DNA from: Chloroflexota bacterium
Lineage (GTDB): Bacteria > Chloroflexota > Dehalococcoidia > Lucifugimonadales > JAPUKM01
DNA length: 5,894 bases
Direction of reading: 5' to 3'
NCBI GenBank assembly: GCA_027295645.1
Contig: JAPUKM010000150.1
Location: 1 to 5,894 of the forward strand
Position numbers and translations under genes: made by a program. The number at the start of each line of letters is the position of its first letter. Within the stretch, counting starts at the first letter, position 1. The notes beneath the pieces were generated by a model. It was not told where the DNA came from and ran no database searches. It saw nothing but the letters and a program-made list of their open reading frames with translations. Positions 5,473 to 5,894 of the stretch are shown piece by piece.

Positions 5473-5894
5473 GTGGCCTTCCCACAACCACCAGCAATAC
5501 CAGAAGAGGTCCCCAGAGAGAACCCCGGTTCCACCGTCACAGAGCCTGTCGAGCCCGACGATGCCACCGCCGAGTCGCCCAGGGCAGTGCGACGGTGGGC
5601 CAACGACCTCTACCTGGTCGCCATCATGGTGGCGGTCTTTATTGTGGACCAGGTCTCAAAGCAGCTTGTCCGGGACAATATCGCTGAAGGGTCCTCTGTT
5701 CCGTCGGAGGGGTTCTTCCGGTTCACCCATGTATCCAACAGCGGCAGCGCCTTCGGCTTCTTCCCCAGCCAGACCGCCACCCTCGCCGTGGCATCGCTGG
5801 TGGGCATCGTCATACTCATCATCTTCTACCGCCGCCAGGCCACCCCCAGCCGGTGGCTGCACGCCAGCCTGGGACTGCAGCTCGGCGGCGCGGC
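5473..5894 (+). CDS. lspA: Lipoprotein signal peptidase (signal peptidase II), 5' part
   Basis: The reading frame is open to the end of the window, giving 140 complete codons. LspA is the inner-membrane aspartyl protease that removes the signal peptide from prolipoproteins after lipidation. The first membrane helix (about 46-58) runs into IVDQVSKQLV (57-66), matching the conserved DQxSK motif, and 'NSGSAFGFF' (89-97) matches the NxGxAFG motif. A second membrane helix covers about 101-118. The two catalytic aspartates lie beyond the window and could not be checked. The GTG start at 5473 is the first after an in-frame TGA at 5452-5454 and has GAGGT four bases upstream. It leaves a hydrophilic, proline- and acid-rich extension of about 40 residues before helix 1; most LspA proteins begin within about 10 residues of that helix. 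An internal ATG at 5623 is inside helix 1, too late to be the start. Confidence 0.93.
   Translation, partial: MAFPQPPAIPEEVPRENPGSTVTEPVEPDDATAESPRAVRRWANDLYLVAIMVAVFIVDQVSKQLVRDNIAEGSSVPSEGFFRFTHVSNSGSAFGFFPSQTATLAVASLVGIVILIIFYRRQATPSRWLHASLGLQLGGA

Overview
The window is a GC-rich stretch of ordinary bacterial chromosome with compact genes and several GTG starts. From the sequence style, the MutS2-like stand-alone Smr protein, and the general feel of the LspA and RarA proteins, I lean towards Chloroflexota (a Dehalococcoidia-like lineage). This is only an inference, because no rRNA or other taxonomic marker is present.

Layout from left to right. A small Smr-domain protein (83-346, +) ends three bases from the stop of an unrecognised 94-residue protein (350-634, -). 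A 130-base gap (635-764) then leads to rarA (765-2126, +), whose GTG start lies so close behind a TATAAT box that its mRNA is probably leaderless. A 164-base convergent gap (2127-2290) carries a strong stem-loop, likely a two-way terminator. Next come two minus-strand genes, apparently an operon: a low-specificity L-threonine aldolase (3567-4622) followed, with a short overlap, by an MFS efflux-type transporter (2291-3586). A near-perfect 51-bp inverted repeat, shaped like a terminator, lies at their junction and inside the transporter reading frame. A 112-base divergent gap (4623-4734) separates the aldolase from a short-form alpha/beta hydrolase (4735-5382, +). The last gene is the 5' part of lspA (5473 to the window end, +), which carries a hydrophilic N-terminal extension and has its own promoter-like sequence.

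The genes are mostly housekeeping: replication-fork and DNA maintenance (RarA, possibly the Smr protein), amino-acid metabolism (threonine aldolase), small-molecule export (MFS), an esterase-like hydrolase, and lipoprotein maturation (LspA). I see no mobile element, CRISPR array, tRNA or rRNA, and nothing that adds up to a new multi-gene defence or biosynthetic system. The points most worth a second look are the coding palindrome between aldolase and transporter, the leaderless rarA start, the lspA extension and the unrecognised 94-residue protein. No gene-free stretch exceeds 300 bases.
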